Shown here piece by piece: positions 40,279 through 49,100 of a DNA stretch of 58,298 bases. A program made the translations under genes and the position numbers. The stretch is from a virus. Each line of letters starts with the position of its first letter. Position 1 is the first letter of the stretch. Under the pieces are notes generated by a model, which was given only the letters and a program-made list of their open reading frames with translations, ran no database searches and was not told the DNA's origin. The stretch covers positions 1 to 58,298 of IMG/VR virus record IMGVR_UViG_3300032334_001544; one strand, given 5' to 3'.

Positions 40279-40669
40279 TGACCTCATGGTCCAGCAACAG
40301 GTACACACCCGCTGGCAGCATATGGTGGGTGTGATAATGCTGAACCAGACTGGTCGCAAGCCGGTCAAGACCGTGTTGCCAGAATTCCTCAGCCGTTGGC
40401 CAGACGCAGTGTCTTATCTGGACAGTAGTCCTGCAGATGTGGTAGAGGTGATCTGTCCCCTGGGCTTCTATAATCGCAGGGAGAAAACCATACGCCGTAT
40501 GAGTGAAGACTTCCTCAAGTGGGACTTGACAGACGCTACCCAGCTGTATGGTATCGGGCAGTACGGTTCGGAGAGCTATCGTATCTTCTGGTTGGGTCAA
40601 CGGTTCGAACCACAAGACAAGGAACTGCGTCGTTACCTGGGATACCCACAACTGGAAAAAAATAGTTGA
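40259..40669 (+). CDS. MBD4-like HhH-GPD DNA glycosylase
   Basis: A 136-residue enzyme starting at ATG 40259. MVGVIMLNQTGRKPVKTVLP, ICPLGFYNRREKTIRRMSED, YGIGQYGSESYRIFW (the helix-hairpin-helix region) and FEPQDKELRRYL with the catalytic aspartate match the glycosylase domain of MBD4 (GIGKYGNDSYRIFC, PEDHKL). MBD4 removes thymine or uracil opposite guanine. No methyl-DNA-binding domain is attached. It may repair deaminated bases in the phage genome or act on a modified base (inference). Confidence 0.82.
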   Translation: MLTPLRDDLMVQQQVHTRWQHMVGVIMLNQTGRKPVKTVLPEFLSRWPDAVSYLDSSPADVVEVICPLGFYNRREKTIRRMSEDFLKWDLTDATQLYGIGQYGSESYRIFWLGQRFEPQDKELRRYLGYPQLEKNS

Positions 40670-40693
40670 CAGCCACATATTCCATGCTAATAT
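40666..40693 (+). promoter_or_regulatory. Early promoter, TTGACA-N16-TAATAT
   Basis: TTGACA (40666-40671, overlapping the glycosylase stop), 16 bp, TAATAT (40688-40693), then TTATAAG and AGAGGAG before ATG 40718. Confidence 0.85.
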
Positions 40694-40717
40694 AAATTAT
40701 AAGCAGAGGAGATAGCC

Positions 40718-41080
40718 ATGCGTGTGGTAGTCCGTAATCTAAAATATGCCAAGCGGCATCTTTATGCTGGCTCACAACCTGAGTTCTTCGTATATCAGGG
40801 CGACCCTGTCACAACATATAAATGGAGCGCACCTGGCACTGTGTGCCTGACCACCAGTGATCCCAAATGGCCTGTGCGTGAGATCCATCCTGACATGATC
40901 GTGAGCATAGACGATGATGTGGTGCAAGCCAAACCCGTGAGCACTGATCGTGTGATCACTATAGCTGGCAGCAAAGGCTCCACATACCATGTGTCCATAA
41001 GCGGTGGCAAGACCACTTGCAGTTGCCCAGGTTTCGGATTCCGTAAAGATTGTAAACATGTTCGTGAGTTGGTACAATGA
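40718..41080 (+). CDS. SWIM zinc-finger protein
   Basis: A 120-residue protein. The C-terminus CSCPGFGFRKDCKHV is a C-x-C-x(n)-C-x-H SWIM zinc finger, preceded by a beta domain (VHIS-type YHVSISGGKTT). SWIM domains bind DNA or protein. Here it stands alone, probably a small regulator or adaptor (inference). Overlaps the next gene by 4 bp. Confidence 0.8.
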   Translation: MRVVVRNLKYAKRHLYAGSQPEFFVYQGDPVTTYKWSAPGTVCLTTSDPKWPVREIHPDMIVSIDDDVVQAKPVSTDRVITIAGSKGSTYHVSISGGKTTCSCPGFGFRKDCKHVRELVQ

Positions 41081-41424
41081 TGAAGTTGAAGGGAATGGTC
41101 ATCCGTGATGCTATCGTGGATGAAGACAGCGTCACTCTCCAGTTTGATTTCGGTCGGCTAACTCTCAGCGACTACGGTCAGTGTTGCTGCGAAACCCGCT
41201 ACATGAGCACTGATGATGACATCAAGAGCCTGATCGGTAGCCGCTTTGTCTGCTACGAAGTCAAGGACGGTGATTATCAGGGGGCTGAAGATGAGTATAT
41301 GCAGCATGATGTGCAGTTCCTGGAGATCCAGACTGACTCAGGGTTCGTCACATTGGTCAACCACAATGAGCACAACGGATATTATTCAGGTTTCAGCATC
41401 GAAGAAAGATGGTCTGGTACCTGA
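41077..41424 (+). CDS. Conserved hypothetical protein with GQCCCE motif
   Basis: A 115-residue protein. TLSDYGQCCCETRYMSTDDD followed by IGSRFVCYEVKDG matches a small phage family built around a (D/G)xCC motif (DUF7448-like). Three adjacent cysteines could bind a metal. ATG 41077 overlaps the SWIM-gene stop. Unknown function. Confidence 0.6.
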   Translation: MMKLKGMVIRDAIVDEDSVTLQFDFGRLTLSDYGQCCCETRYMSTDDDIKSLIGSRFVCYEVKDGDYQGAEDEYMQHDVQFLEIQTDSGFVTLVNHNEHNGYYSGFSIEERWSGT

Positions 41425-41427
41425 ATA

Positions 41428-41736
41428 ATGTCCTACGCTTTCAAACATTTCCTTGACTCACAGGACAGGACTGAACCTGTGCCTGATAGCCATGTTGCTA
41501 TAAAGTTAGATCGATTCCGTATCGGATCTAAAGACGATACACCCATGACCGATCTGCGTGAGGAATGGAACAAGGTAGAGAACCTGGCAATAATCAGCTG
41601 GATAGAAGATCAGGGCTGGGAATATGAGATCTTCTTGACCAATGAATACAGGCCAGATCTGGAAGTTTTTGATGTGATCATGATGTTGGTGCTGACCAAG
41701 GAAGCAGCCACGGTATATCTGTTGAGGTGGGTATGA
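41428..41736 (+). CDS. LRW-family small protein 1
   Basis: 102 residues, first of five tandem genes whose products end in a helix plus LRW(S/V). Here the end is LTKEAATVYLLRWV. The N-terminal part differs (DSQDRTEPVPDSHVAIKLDR). Its stop overlaps the next ATG by 4 bp (GTATGA). Function unknown. Confidence 0.65.
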   Translation: MSYAFKHFLDSQDRTEPVPDSHVAIKLDRFRIGSKDDTPMTDLREEWNKVENLAIISWIEDQGWEYEIFLTNEYRPDLEVFDVIMMLVLTKEAATVYLLRWV

Positions 41737-41966
41737 CAGAAGTTCGCATCAGTTTTGTGATGTGGAATGATGATTCGCGTTGGGTCCAAACTCTAGATTA
41801 TACCCCAATGTGGAATAATTTTTCTGCTAGCATCTGGACTGATTACAGCCGTGAACCAAGTAGTAGAGAAATTTTGCAAACAGATTATAATGCCCGTATT
41901 GAAAAAAATGACATCGTATTTGCCACAGAAGAGGATGCAGTGAGATTCATACTGAGGTGGTCATGA
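41733..41966 (+). CDS. LRW-family small protein 2
   Basis: 77 residues, starting at ATG 41733 (MTEVRISFVMWNDDSRWVQT). Ends FATEEDAVRFILRWS. The ATGA overlaps on both sides indicate a single polycistronic unit. A beta-rich N-terminal half with a C-terminal acidic helix. Function unknown. Confidence 0.65.
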   Translation: MTEVRISFVMWNDDSRWVQTLDYTPMWNNFSASIWTDYSREPSSREILQTDYNARIEKNDIVFATEEDAVRFILRWS

Positions 41967-42190
41967 GTCCTACTACCGACTGGCACAAGATCGAGGTCAC
42001 AGGTGATCTAGGTATGCGGGCTGCAATGGGTTCCTGGTGCAGGGATCAGTTTGGGCCGCCCTGGAAAGCTGTGGATAATCGTGACGGTCGCTGGTGTTTT
42101 TTCTGGTGTGGACCTAGAGATCATGACTACTATAGGTTCCAGTTCCGTGAACAAGCAGATGCTGTGTTGTTTGCATTGAGGTGGTCATGA
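41963..42190 (+). CDS. LRW-family small protein 3
   Basis: 75 residues from ATG 41963. It has a Trp/Cys-rich centre (SWCRDQFGPPWKAVDNRDGR, WCFFWCGPRDHDYYRF) and the family end REQADAVLFALRWS. Similar stand-alone proteins occur in other T4-like marine phages. Function unknown. Confidence 0.65.
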   Translation: MSPTTDWHKIEVTGDLGMRAAMGSWCRDQFGPPWKAVDNRDGRWCFFWCGPRDHDYYRFQFREQADAVLFALRWS

Positions 42191-42438
42191 CTCGTCGCAT
42201 ACGCTGGGAGATTGTAAAAGGCAATCCATTATGGTTACGGGGCATACGCTGTCGCAATCCTAATCCCACCAGCTTTACCCAGTCCATGGAACCTGAACGC
42301 AATGCTGTGTACAATGAGATGAGACCCTTTATTGATCAGTCCAACGAGCAGGGATTGAATGTCAGATGGTTGGGGCAGTCGCTGATAGCATTTGACAGCG
42401 AGGAAGATCTCACATTGTTCTTGTTGAGGTGGTCATGA
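42187..42438 (+). CDS. LRW-family small protein 4
   Basis: 83 residues from ATG 42187. A basic start (MTRRIRWEIVKGNPLWLRGI), a helical middle and the family end DSEEDLTLFLLRWS. Overlaps both neighbours by 4 bp. Function unknown. Confidence 0.65.
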   Translation: MTRRIRWEIVKGNPLWLRGIRCRNPNPTSFTQSMEPERNAVYNEMRPFIDQSNEQGLNVRWLGQSLIAFDSEEDLTLFLLRWS

Positions 42439-42653
42439 AGTTCCGGTTCCTCATGGTGGAGATGACTGAACCAGAATGGGCCAAATTACGACAACAATTA
42501 ATTGATGAATATGGCATCAGCATATTTCTAAGCTGGCGTATGAAGGCTGAATTAGGTTGTGTTCGTCGGTTTGGTGTATATCCTTCTGATATGATATACC
42601 TTGACTTCTTCGATGAGATGTCCTACACTACATTCGCATTGAGGTATTCATGA
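42435..42653 (+). CDS. LRW-family small protein 5
   Basis: 72 residues from ATG 42435. MKFRFLMVEMTEPEWAKLRQ, then a helical region, ending DFFDEMSYTTFALRYS: Tyr replaces the family Trp. Overlaps the membrane-protein gene by 4 bp. Function unknown. Confidence 0.65.
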   Translation: MKFRFLMVEMTEPEWAKLRQQLIDEYGISIFLSWRMKAELGCVRRFGVYPSDMIYLDFFDEMSYTTFALRYS

Positions 42654-42940
42654 TAGAGAACATCAGAGACTTATGGGAATGGATCAGGGAAGATTGGTAT
42701 GACAACCGATTCCGATTCATTCTGGAAGTGCTGTGTTGGCTGGACAGCATGGCTTGTGCAGTGATCGTCAATGTCACGGTTCCAGATTTGCCATTCAAAC
42801 TGTTGTATCCCCTGTGGATTTCAGGCACATTGATCTATGCCTGGTGTGCTTACAGCCGCGGTAGTTTTGGCATGTTAGTGACCTTCCTGATGATAGCAAG
42901 CATGGATAGCATAGGATACATCAAGATCCTGATCAGATAA
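42650..42940 (+). CDS. Multi-pass membrane protein, 96 aa
   Basis: An N-terminal amphipathic segment (WEWIREDWYDNRFRFILEVL), then about three membrane helices (CWLDSMACAVIVNVTVP, LLYPLWISGTLIYAWCAY, MLVTFLMIASMDSIGYI). Related proteins occur in cyanophages without known role. ATG 42650 overlaps the last LRW gene, so it belongs to the same transcript. Confidence 0.65.
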   Translation: MIENIRDLWEWIREDWYDNRFRFILEVLCWLDSMACAVIVNVTVPDLPFKLLYPLWISGTLIYAWCAYSRGSFGMLVTFLMIASMDSIGYIKILIR

Positions 42941-42962
42941 TTACTCAGAGGGGGGATCATGA

Positions 42963-43289
42963 ATGAAACGCTTACTGGGTAAGACTGTCAACATCCTGGG
43001 TTATGAATATCAGATATGCGAATTAGCAGAACATCTGAGAAGCAAGATGGACGGTGTATGCATGACCAAACAACAGCAGATCGAATATGATCCTGATCTC
43101 CAAGGCATGGCAGCAGCAGATGTCACCATACACGAGCTGCTACACGCCATAGATCACATCATGTATCTGGAACTGGGTGAAGGAAATGTGCGCCGGCTGG
43201 GAATCGCATTCAGTAACCTATTGATAAACAATCCCATCTTGCTGGAATTCCTATTGGAAATAGCTAACAAACAGAAAAAAAACACTTGA
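42963..43289 (+). CDS. Minimal HExxH metallopeptidase-like protein
   Basis: A 108-residue protein. VTIHELLHAIDHIMYLE (about residues 54-70) carries the zinc-binding HExxH motif with the usual hydrophobic flanks, and a downstream glutamate (LELGEGN) could be the third ligand. No signal peptide. It resembles the stand-alone peptidase domains of many phages. A cytoplasmic proteolytic role is inferred. The stop lies just inside the next promoter. Confidence 0.7.
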   Translation: MKRLLGKTVNILGYEYQICELAEHLRSKMDGVCMTKQQQIEYDPDLQGMAAADVTIHELLHAIDHIMYLELGEGNVRRLGIAFSNLLINNPILLEFLLEIANKQKKNT

Positions 43290-43313
43290 CCCATCTGTCA
43301 TCTGTGTTATATT
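43286..43313 (+). promoter_or_regulatory. Early promoter, TTGACC-N16-TATATT
   Basis: TTGACC (43286-43291), 16 bp, TATATT (43308-43313), then TTATAAG and AGAGGAG. The -35 overlaps the stop codon of the peptidase-like gene. Confidence 0.85.
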
Positions 43314-43340
43314 GGATTATAAGCAGAGGAGATGGCAAGC

Positions 43341-43631
43341 ATGACCGATATCAACAGCGAGACAACAGGCACGATCACCATCCGTGGACTGTTCCGTGAC
43401 AAATTCTTCCTCAAAGGTTATGCAGACGTATCCCGCGAACGCGGCTGGGATGATGAATATGACAAATGGTATTCAGGTGCTCAGTGGAATTACGAGCGTG
43501 GTCGCCAATACGCTGCTGCCACTGCCAGCAAGATGCCACCCAAGGTCAAGACACTGAGCGGCAAGGTTGTGCTCAGCCGTGATGCCCAGTGGGCCATGGG
43601 TGATCTGCTTCGTGCCAACGCTATCATGTAA
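43341..43631 (+). CDS. Hypothetical 96-aa early protein
   Basis: ATG 43341 is chosen because the in-frame ATG at 43332 abuts the GAGGAG site. MTDINSETTGTITIRGLFRD, then an Arg/Tyr/Trp-rich middle (DVSRERGWDDEYDKWYSGAQ, WNYERGRQYAAATASKMPPK) and a helical end. Unknown function. Confidence 0.6.
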   Translation: MTDINSETTGTITIRGLFRDKFFLKGYADVSRERGWDDEYDKWYSGAQWNYERGRQYAAATASKMPPKVKTLSGKVVLSRDAQWAMGDLLRANAIM

Positions 43632-43642
43632 GGAGAGAGAAA

Positions 43643-44245
43643 ATGCCAAACTGGTGTTCAAATAATGTCATCGTCCGCCATGAAGATCCAGAACAGATCG
43701 CAAAGGTAGTCAAAGGTTATTCAGAGGGTAGCCTGTTCTCAGAATTCTTTCCATGCCCAGCAGAATTATCTGCTCCCATGGAAATTGGTGAAAACTATAA
43801 TGACCGTGTGGCTGCGCAGGAAGTTGTCAACAAGGAAAAATATGGTTATACTGGCTGGCATGATTGGTGTATCAACAACTGGGGTACCAAGTGGGATGCT
43901 GGCAACGAAAATGACGAGGATCTGGATTGTGCTGATCCCAACATGGTGCAGCTCAGCTTCGATACTGCCTGGCAACCGCCCGTGGCATTCTTCGAGAAGC
44001 TGACAGAGCTGGGATTCGACATCACTGCCTTGTATCTGGAAGAAGGCCAGGGCTTCGTGGGTAAGTACACCAATGCAGAAGGCGACGAGAGTTTCAATTT
44101 CGATGGTGCAGAAGACCTGGCGGACATTCCCGATGACATCAGACAATTCTGGGACTTGGACACCATCTGCGAATGGCGCGAGGAAAGCGACCTGGATCTG
44201 GATGACGAAGAAGATGAAGACGAACCTGTACAGGATGAAGGATAA
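43643..44245 (+). CDS. Api92/YubB-like (DUF1281) protein
   Basis: A 200-residue protein. The family start MPNWCSNNVIVRHEDPEQIA is followed by a long insert and VQLSFDTAWQPPVAFFEKLT, the ferredoxin-like core shared with Api92 and YubB. C-terminus very acidic (LDLDDEEDEDE). Found on phages and plasmids with unknown function. GGAGAGAG lies before the ATG. Confidence 0.8.
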   Translation: MPNWCSNNVIVRHEDPEQIAKVVKGYSEGSLFSEFFPCPAELSAPMEIGENYNDRVAAQEVVNKEKYGYTGWHDWCINNWGTKWDAGNENDEDLDCADPNMVQLSFDTAWQPPVAFFEKLTELGFDITALYLEEGQGFVGKYTNAEGDESFNFDGAEDLADIPDDIRQFWDLDTICEWREESDLDLDDEEDEDEPVQDEG

Positions 44246-44418
44246 TAACACCTGAACACATAACCCCTGCCTGCCGGCTGGCCTATGCAAAAGGTTATCT
44301 GGCAGGTTATCACCAACAGCCCAAAGAATGCCCATATCAGGAACCTGATATGGAATTGGCTGCTGCTTGGCTCAGGGGATATGAAATGGCCGAGACAGAT
44401 TGGGGATTGTTCAGATGA
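44242..44418 (+). CDS. Ribosome modulation factor (RMF)-like protein with unusual start
   Basis: The frame encodes CRLAYAKGYLAGYHQQPKE, then CPYQEPDMELAAAWLRGYEM and AETDW. This matches E. coli RMF (RGYQAGIAGRSKEMCPYQ, QWLGGWREAMADR), which dimerises ribosomes into inactive 100S particles. Its stop TGA overlaps the next ATG (ATGA), as in true genes here. No ATG, GTG or TTG lies in frame after the upstream stop at 44236. Either a non-canonical AUA near 44242-44247 is used, or a +1 frameshift from ATG 44235 (MKDNNT, then TGA at 44253). Start uncertain. Confidence 0.6.
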   Translation: MITPEHITPACRLAYAKGYLAGYHQQPKECPYQEPDMELAAAWLRGYEMAETDWGLFR

Positions 44419-45128
44419 CTGGACAGATAACAGCATATCGCATATTTCCAGATGATAACCGTGTGAGGATCCTACCTGCTCCACGCGAACGTGCCTGGAT
44501 GGATCGGACTACCAGCGAATATGCCTATCGTTGCCTGCCCATGGCCATGGCCAACCAATTGGGTTGGAGCGTGTATCCCAATACCACCATAGCATTGGTA
44601 TGGGATGGCACTGATGCACTGGATGCCATAAAGATAAATGATTGTGATGGTATCGCTGCCAGCATATTTGGTTTTGGTATCGTGACCTTCCATATCATGC
44701 ATCTGATCCAGACCCCTGCAGATGTGAACCTGTTCATCGGTGGGCAAACCAATCATGTGATACCAGGCATACAAGCACTCAACGGTTACATGGAATCAGA
44801 CTGGGCACCTTATACATTCACCATGAACTGGCAGATGACCCATCCAGGTGAAGTGGTGGTGTTCACACCCAATGATGCCATCTGCCATTTCTTCCCTGTG
44901 TCACGTGGCAGCGTGGAAAGTTATAACTTGCAGGTCAAAGAGATCGCAGAAAATCCGGTGTTGGCAGATCAACACGATCAGTTTAACCATAGCCGCAGGG
45001 ATTTCCATGCCAATTTGATGGACCAGCAAGGGCAATGGCAGAAGAATTATTTTCAAGGCAAGTATCCTGACGGCAGCCGTTGCCCTGTCAATCACCAAAC
45101 CAAACTCACATTGAAAGGTCCCAAATGA
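44415..45128 (+). CDS. DUF6065-like phage protein
   Basis: A 237-residue protein from ATG 44415. CLPMAMANQLGWSVYPNTTI, FGFGIVTFHIMHLIQTPADV, NLFIGGQTNHVIPGIQALNG and CHFFPVSRGSVESYNLQVKE fit a family of phage and bacterial proteins of unknown function. A mostly beta fold; no catalytic residues can be named. Confidence 0.6.
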   Translation: MTGQITAYRIFPDDNRVRILPAPRERAWMDRTTSEYAYRCLPMAMANQLGWSVYPNTTIALVWDGTDALDAIKINDCDGIAASIFGFGIVTFHIMHLIQTPADVNLFIGGQTNHVIPGIQALNGYMESDWAPYTFTMNWQMTHPGEVVVFTPNDAICHFFPVSRGSVESYNLQVKEIAENPVLADQHDQFNHSRRDFHANLMDQQGQWQKNYFQGKYPDGSRCPVNHQTKLTLKGPK

Positions 45129-45319
45129 TTTACACAATGATAGTGATCACATACATCAACAACATGGGCAACTGGAACATCCATCGCCAGTATTTTACCA
45201 GCCGTGAGATATGTGAGTTCGTGGCAGAGCAGGTCAATGCCAACGGAAAAAACACACGCAACAAGGTACAACAGGCTAAATGTCTGGAAGGCAGACAGGA
45301 CGGAGAGATCATAAACTGA
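45125..45319 (+). CDS. Hypothetical 64-aa early protein
   Basis: It starts at ATG 45125 (MIYTMIVITYINNMGNWNIH), overlapping the previous stop. A beta N-terminus, a basic lysine-rich centre (ANGKNTRNKVQQAKCLEGR). Overlaps the phosphoesterase start by 1 base. Unknown function. Confidence 0.55.
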   Translation: MIYTMIVITYINNMGNWNIHRQYFTSREICEFVAEQVNANGKNTRNKVQQAKCLEGRQDGEIIN

Positions 45320-46152
45320 TGCGCATACAGATAGCCAGCGACTTCCATCTGGAACACCGCAACGACATCCCTGAGTTCAACAACGCAGGTGCTGATGTAC
45401 TGATCCTTGCTGGCGACATCTGTCAGGCTGAATGGTTTTACAACAATCCACGGGATCGTGTACCTGAGCCAGGAATGAGCAGCAACTGGCGCGGATATGA
45501 TGCTGCCAGGTTCAGGCAATTCTTCCAACACTGTTCAGATAACTGGCGCATGGTGCTGTATGTGTCAGGCAACCATGAGCATTATGATGGTCGTTGGGAG
45601 CGCACAAGCCAAATCCTGCGTACAGAGATGGAAGCATATCACAACATTCGTTATATGGATCAGGATTGCCTGTTATATGAAGGAGTCAAGTTCCTGGGTG
45701 TGCCCTTGTGGACTGACTTCAAGAATGCCGATCCCAATGTCATGTGGACTGCCAAGAGTTTCATGAGCGACTATCGTTGGATCAAACATTTTACAGCTGG
45801 TCAGTGGGGCAAGTTGCGTCCACAAGACACTCTGGAAAAGCATCGTTCAGATGTGGAATATCTCCGACACTGGGTGGAAATTGACAAGACACCCACTGTG
45901 ATTATTGGGCATCATGCACCCAGCTTGCAAAGCATCCATGAGATGTATAAGAATCAGGCTGACATGAACTATGCTTTCTGTTCAGATCTAGATCATATGA
46001 TGTGGGATTACGATCAGATCAAACTGTGGGTGCATGGCCATGTCCACAGTGCTTTCGATTATACTGTTAACCAGACCCGTGTGGTGTGCAATCCCCTGGG
46101 TTATCCTAGAGAACAAAACCAGTTTAACCCAGGGTTGGTTATTGAGGTTTAG
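45319..46152 (+). CDS. Calcineurin-like metallophosphoesterase
   Basis: A 277-residue protein from ATG 45319. The five metal-binding blocks are present: SDFHLE (about residues 7-12), [21 protein letters not shown] and [12 protein letters not shown]. It hydrolyses a phosphoester; substrate unknown (nucleotides, nucleic acids or a dinucleotide are all possible). Its stop overlaps the convergent fibre gene by 4 bp. It is unrelated in close sequence to the PlcP-like enzyme at 53.4 kb. Confidence 0.85.
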   Translation: MRIQIASDFHLEHRNDIPEFNNAGADVLILAGDICQAEWFYNNPRDRVPEPGMSSNWRGYDAARFRQFFQHCSDNWRMVLYVSGNHEHYDGRWERTSQILRTEMEAYHNIRYMDQDCLLYEGVKFLGVPLWTDFKNADPNVMWTAKSFMSDYRWIKHFTAGQWGKLRPQDTLEKHRSDVEYLRHWVEIDKTPTVIIGHHAPSLQSIHEMYKNQADMNYAFCSDLDHMMWDYDQIKLWVHGHVHSAFDYTVNQTRVVCNPLGYPREQNQFNPGLVIEV

Positions 46153-49100
46153 ACCTTGTGTACTATCACGATAGCGGCGGGTGAGCTGGGTGCTGGGCCA
46201 ACGGCGGCAAGGCCTTGTAGATATACATGAGTATCGTCAGCCGACCAGCTTATCTGGTAATAATCGCCATTAGTCACTGCCACATCGATGAATGGTCCTA
46301 CGCCACACACATATCCAGCCACAGAACCCTGTGCTGGTAATGTGAAATAACTGGCTGAGTACGGAATATTGATGCCGTTCTTGCGTATCCAAACCACAGC
46401 ATTGTTTTGTTTGTTCTGTGTGTTCTGGAACTGCAAGCTGTAATCGATCCTGTAAGTTCCTGGATTAGTGAAACGTATCTGGCTGGTGTTGGTGACATAT
46501 ACTCCCAGATTAGCATTAGTGTTAGCCAAGCTGACATTTGCACCCACAGTCAGGTTAGCTTGTACTGTAGTATTATCCCAGAAGCTGCCAAATTGGGTGG
46601 TGTAAGACAATATGTTGGCATTGCTGTAGCTGGTGCCTGTGCCAGTGGGCCCTTGAGCACCGGTTGGACCAGTGATTGTGGACGCTGCTCCTGTGGGACC
46701 ACTTGCCCCAGCAACACCAGTGGGACCGGTTGTGCCATTGCCGCCATTTGAACCAGCCGCACCAGTCGGTCCTGTGACACCTTGGTTTCCTTGAGCACCG
46801 GTGGGACCAGTGACTGTGCTAGCTGCACCGGTGACACCTTGCGGACCTGTGGGACCCGTATGTAATATAGGCAAGTCTGTCAGGTACCTGGCACTGCCCA
46901 GGTAATATGTGGCACTGACATTGCCTGCCACCGATACCCCTGCATCAGTGATTACAGCACGTACATTGTTAGCTTCGGTACCGCCAGTGAAGAAACTTAT
47001 GTGGTTGTCAGTAGTGCTGGTACCTATGGTGAGGTTGCCGCCAGCATTATACAGATAAGCATCGTTGGCACCGCTCAGAGTCCAGCCCACAGCAGTGCCA
47101 TCATAATTGCTGCTGTTGATTCCCATGTCGACAAAATAATTCTCGTCGTTGCCCTGATCGTTAGTGGCTACTATATCCGTAGATGCATTGGTGCCATCAC
47201 TCAGGTTCTGGTTAACTATCTGTTCATAATCATTGACTAATCCAATTGACTGGATGCTGGCATTGGCAAAATTGAAGCCTGTGAAAGCACCACCGAAATG
47301 TGCTCGACCATTGGCAAACAAGTTGCCTGACAGATAAGCATCCGTGGCTATCAGGTGTTCTGTCTGGAATCCAGTGGCATCATCAGTATACCAATAAGGT
47401 CCATGAGGCCCATAAAGACCGTATAGTAGTTTGGTGGAATCTGTACCCAGGTTGGGTCCCAATATGATGCCGCCGCCGCTGATGTCTGCTGGTTGCGTGG
47501 CAGTGTTGCCCAGATAAAGAATGATGCTGTCCAGTGCAGCCGCACCTTGGCTTATGATGTTACCAGCCACGTACAAATTACCTGCGATATAGGCATTGTC
47601 AAATGTGGGACTGTCACCAGGACCGATTTCCTGTGCCAGTTGCAGTCTCAAATTGTTGCTGTAGGGTGTGGCTTCTGACACAGTCAAACTACTGCTCAAA
47701 CTAATTAGGCTGTGGACATCAGTGGTGTCCAGTGCCACATTGCCGGTCTGCCTGGTTTGGTTCTGGATTCCGATGCCGCCCTGGACACTGAACACAGCTG
47801 ATGTCTGATTAAACGCCGTGGTCTGTCTGGTATTGTCAGCAAATGTGATACCGATCTGCGGGTTAAATGTGACAGCGTCTGGTCGTATAAAACTCAATCC
47901 AGTGCTGTCTATCTGTGCGCTGAAGTATCTGGTATATCCGCCAGCATGAGCTGCGTTATAGAATTGCATGGCAGTTGCATGGTTGGCATCTGTGGAATCT
48001 TCTAGTGTAACAAAATCTAGGGTGTGCCCTGCCACTGCACTACCAGTGAATCCGCCAGTATTTTTCCAACTCACTGCACCTATTCTCAGCATGATATCGT
48101 TGGCTTTGCTCTGGGTAGGCGTCTTGGCTGTGCCACGAGCCGATCTGGCAGTGATGGCATTGAATGTGGTGCCGCTGCCAAAGTTGTCCAGATTAAGGCG
48201 TGTGCTGGCATTGCCCCAGAAATCGTTGCCAGTGATGTGCAACATGCCACCGGAATTGGTCACGGGCTGATAACTGCCATCCTGTGATCCGATTATGCTA
48301 AAACCACCTATATCACCAGCATATAGATTGCCAGTATAGATCTGTGTCCTACCAGTGCGGTCCACAGCAAATGCAGGCTTTTCCTGGCTATTCAATACCT
48401 GCAATGGACGATTGATGTTCAGGTTGCCAGTGGCATATCGTGTGCCGATATAGAAATCTTCAGTGGGATTGTTAAGAGCTATGATGTTACTATAAAGTGT
48501 GAACTTGCCCACTGTCAGTCCAGTGCCGCCACCGATATACAGGTTGCCATCACGAGCACCTATGGTCTGATCTGTACCCAAGGTCTCGTCCTGCACATAG
48601 ATAGTGCCAGGACCCACCCACAGATGATGCCAACGACGGAGCGGTGAACCCAGATCATATACATCATTAACATATGGTAAAATACTGCTGCCTGCGATTA
48701 TGTGTGCATTGGCACCTGGCACCAGATCTATGTCTGTATCTGCTAATGTGCTGAGCGTGAGTCCAGAATTTACCACATTTCTACTAGTGTACACTATTAT
48801 ATCAGGTTCAGGTATAACAAACAATCCCTGCAATGTATGGCTGGTAACAACCACATTGGCATTGGCACTGTCAGTGCCTGAAACATTGCCCACGAACAGC
48901 ACAGTGCTGTCTGCAGGCATCCCAGCACCAGTGAGGTGATCGCCTATCTGCAATACTGGTGCAGGTGTGGTGGTAAAACGATAGGCCGTCCAACCCAAAT
49001 CAGCACCTGATATGCCGTTGAGCAGGCCATATTCACCTATATTCAGATTATCTGATGAACTGACGCTGAAGCGATCCACGCTGGCCAATGTGAGATTGGC

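Noticed and set aside
42650-42940. Reading the 96-aa membrane protein as a sixth LRW-family member because of the ATGA junction
   Set aside because: Its C-terminus (YIKILIR) lacks the LRW motif and it has about three membrane helices. It is only co-transcribed with the array.
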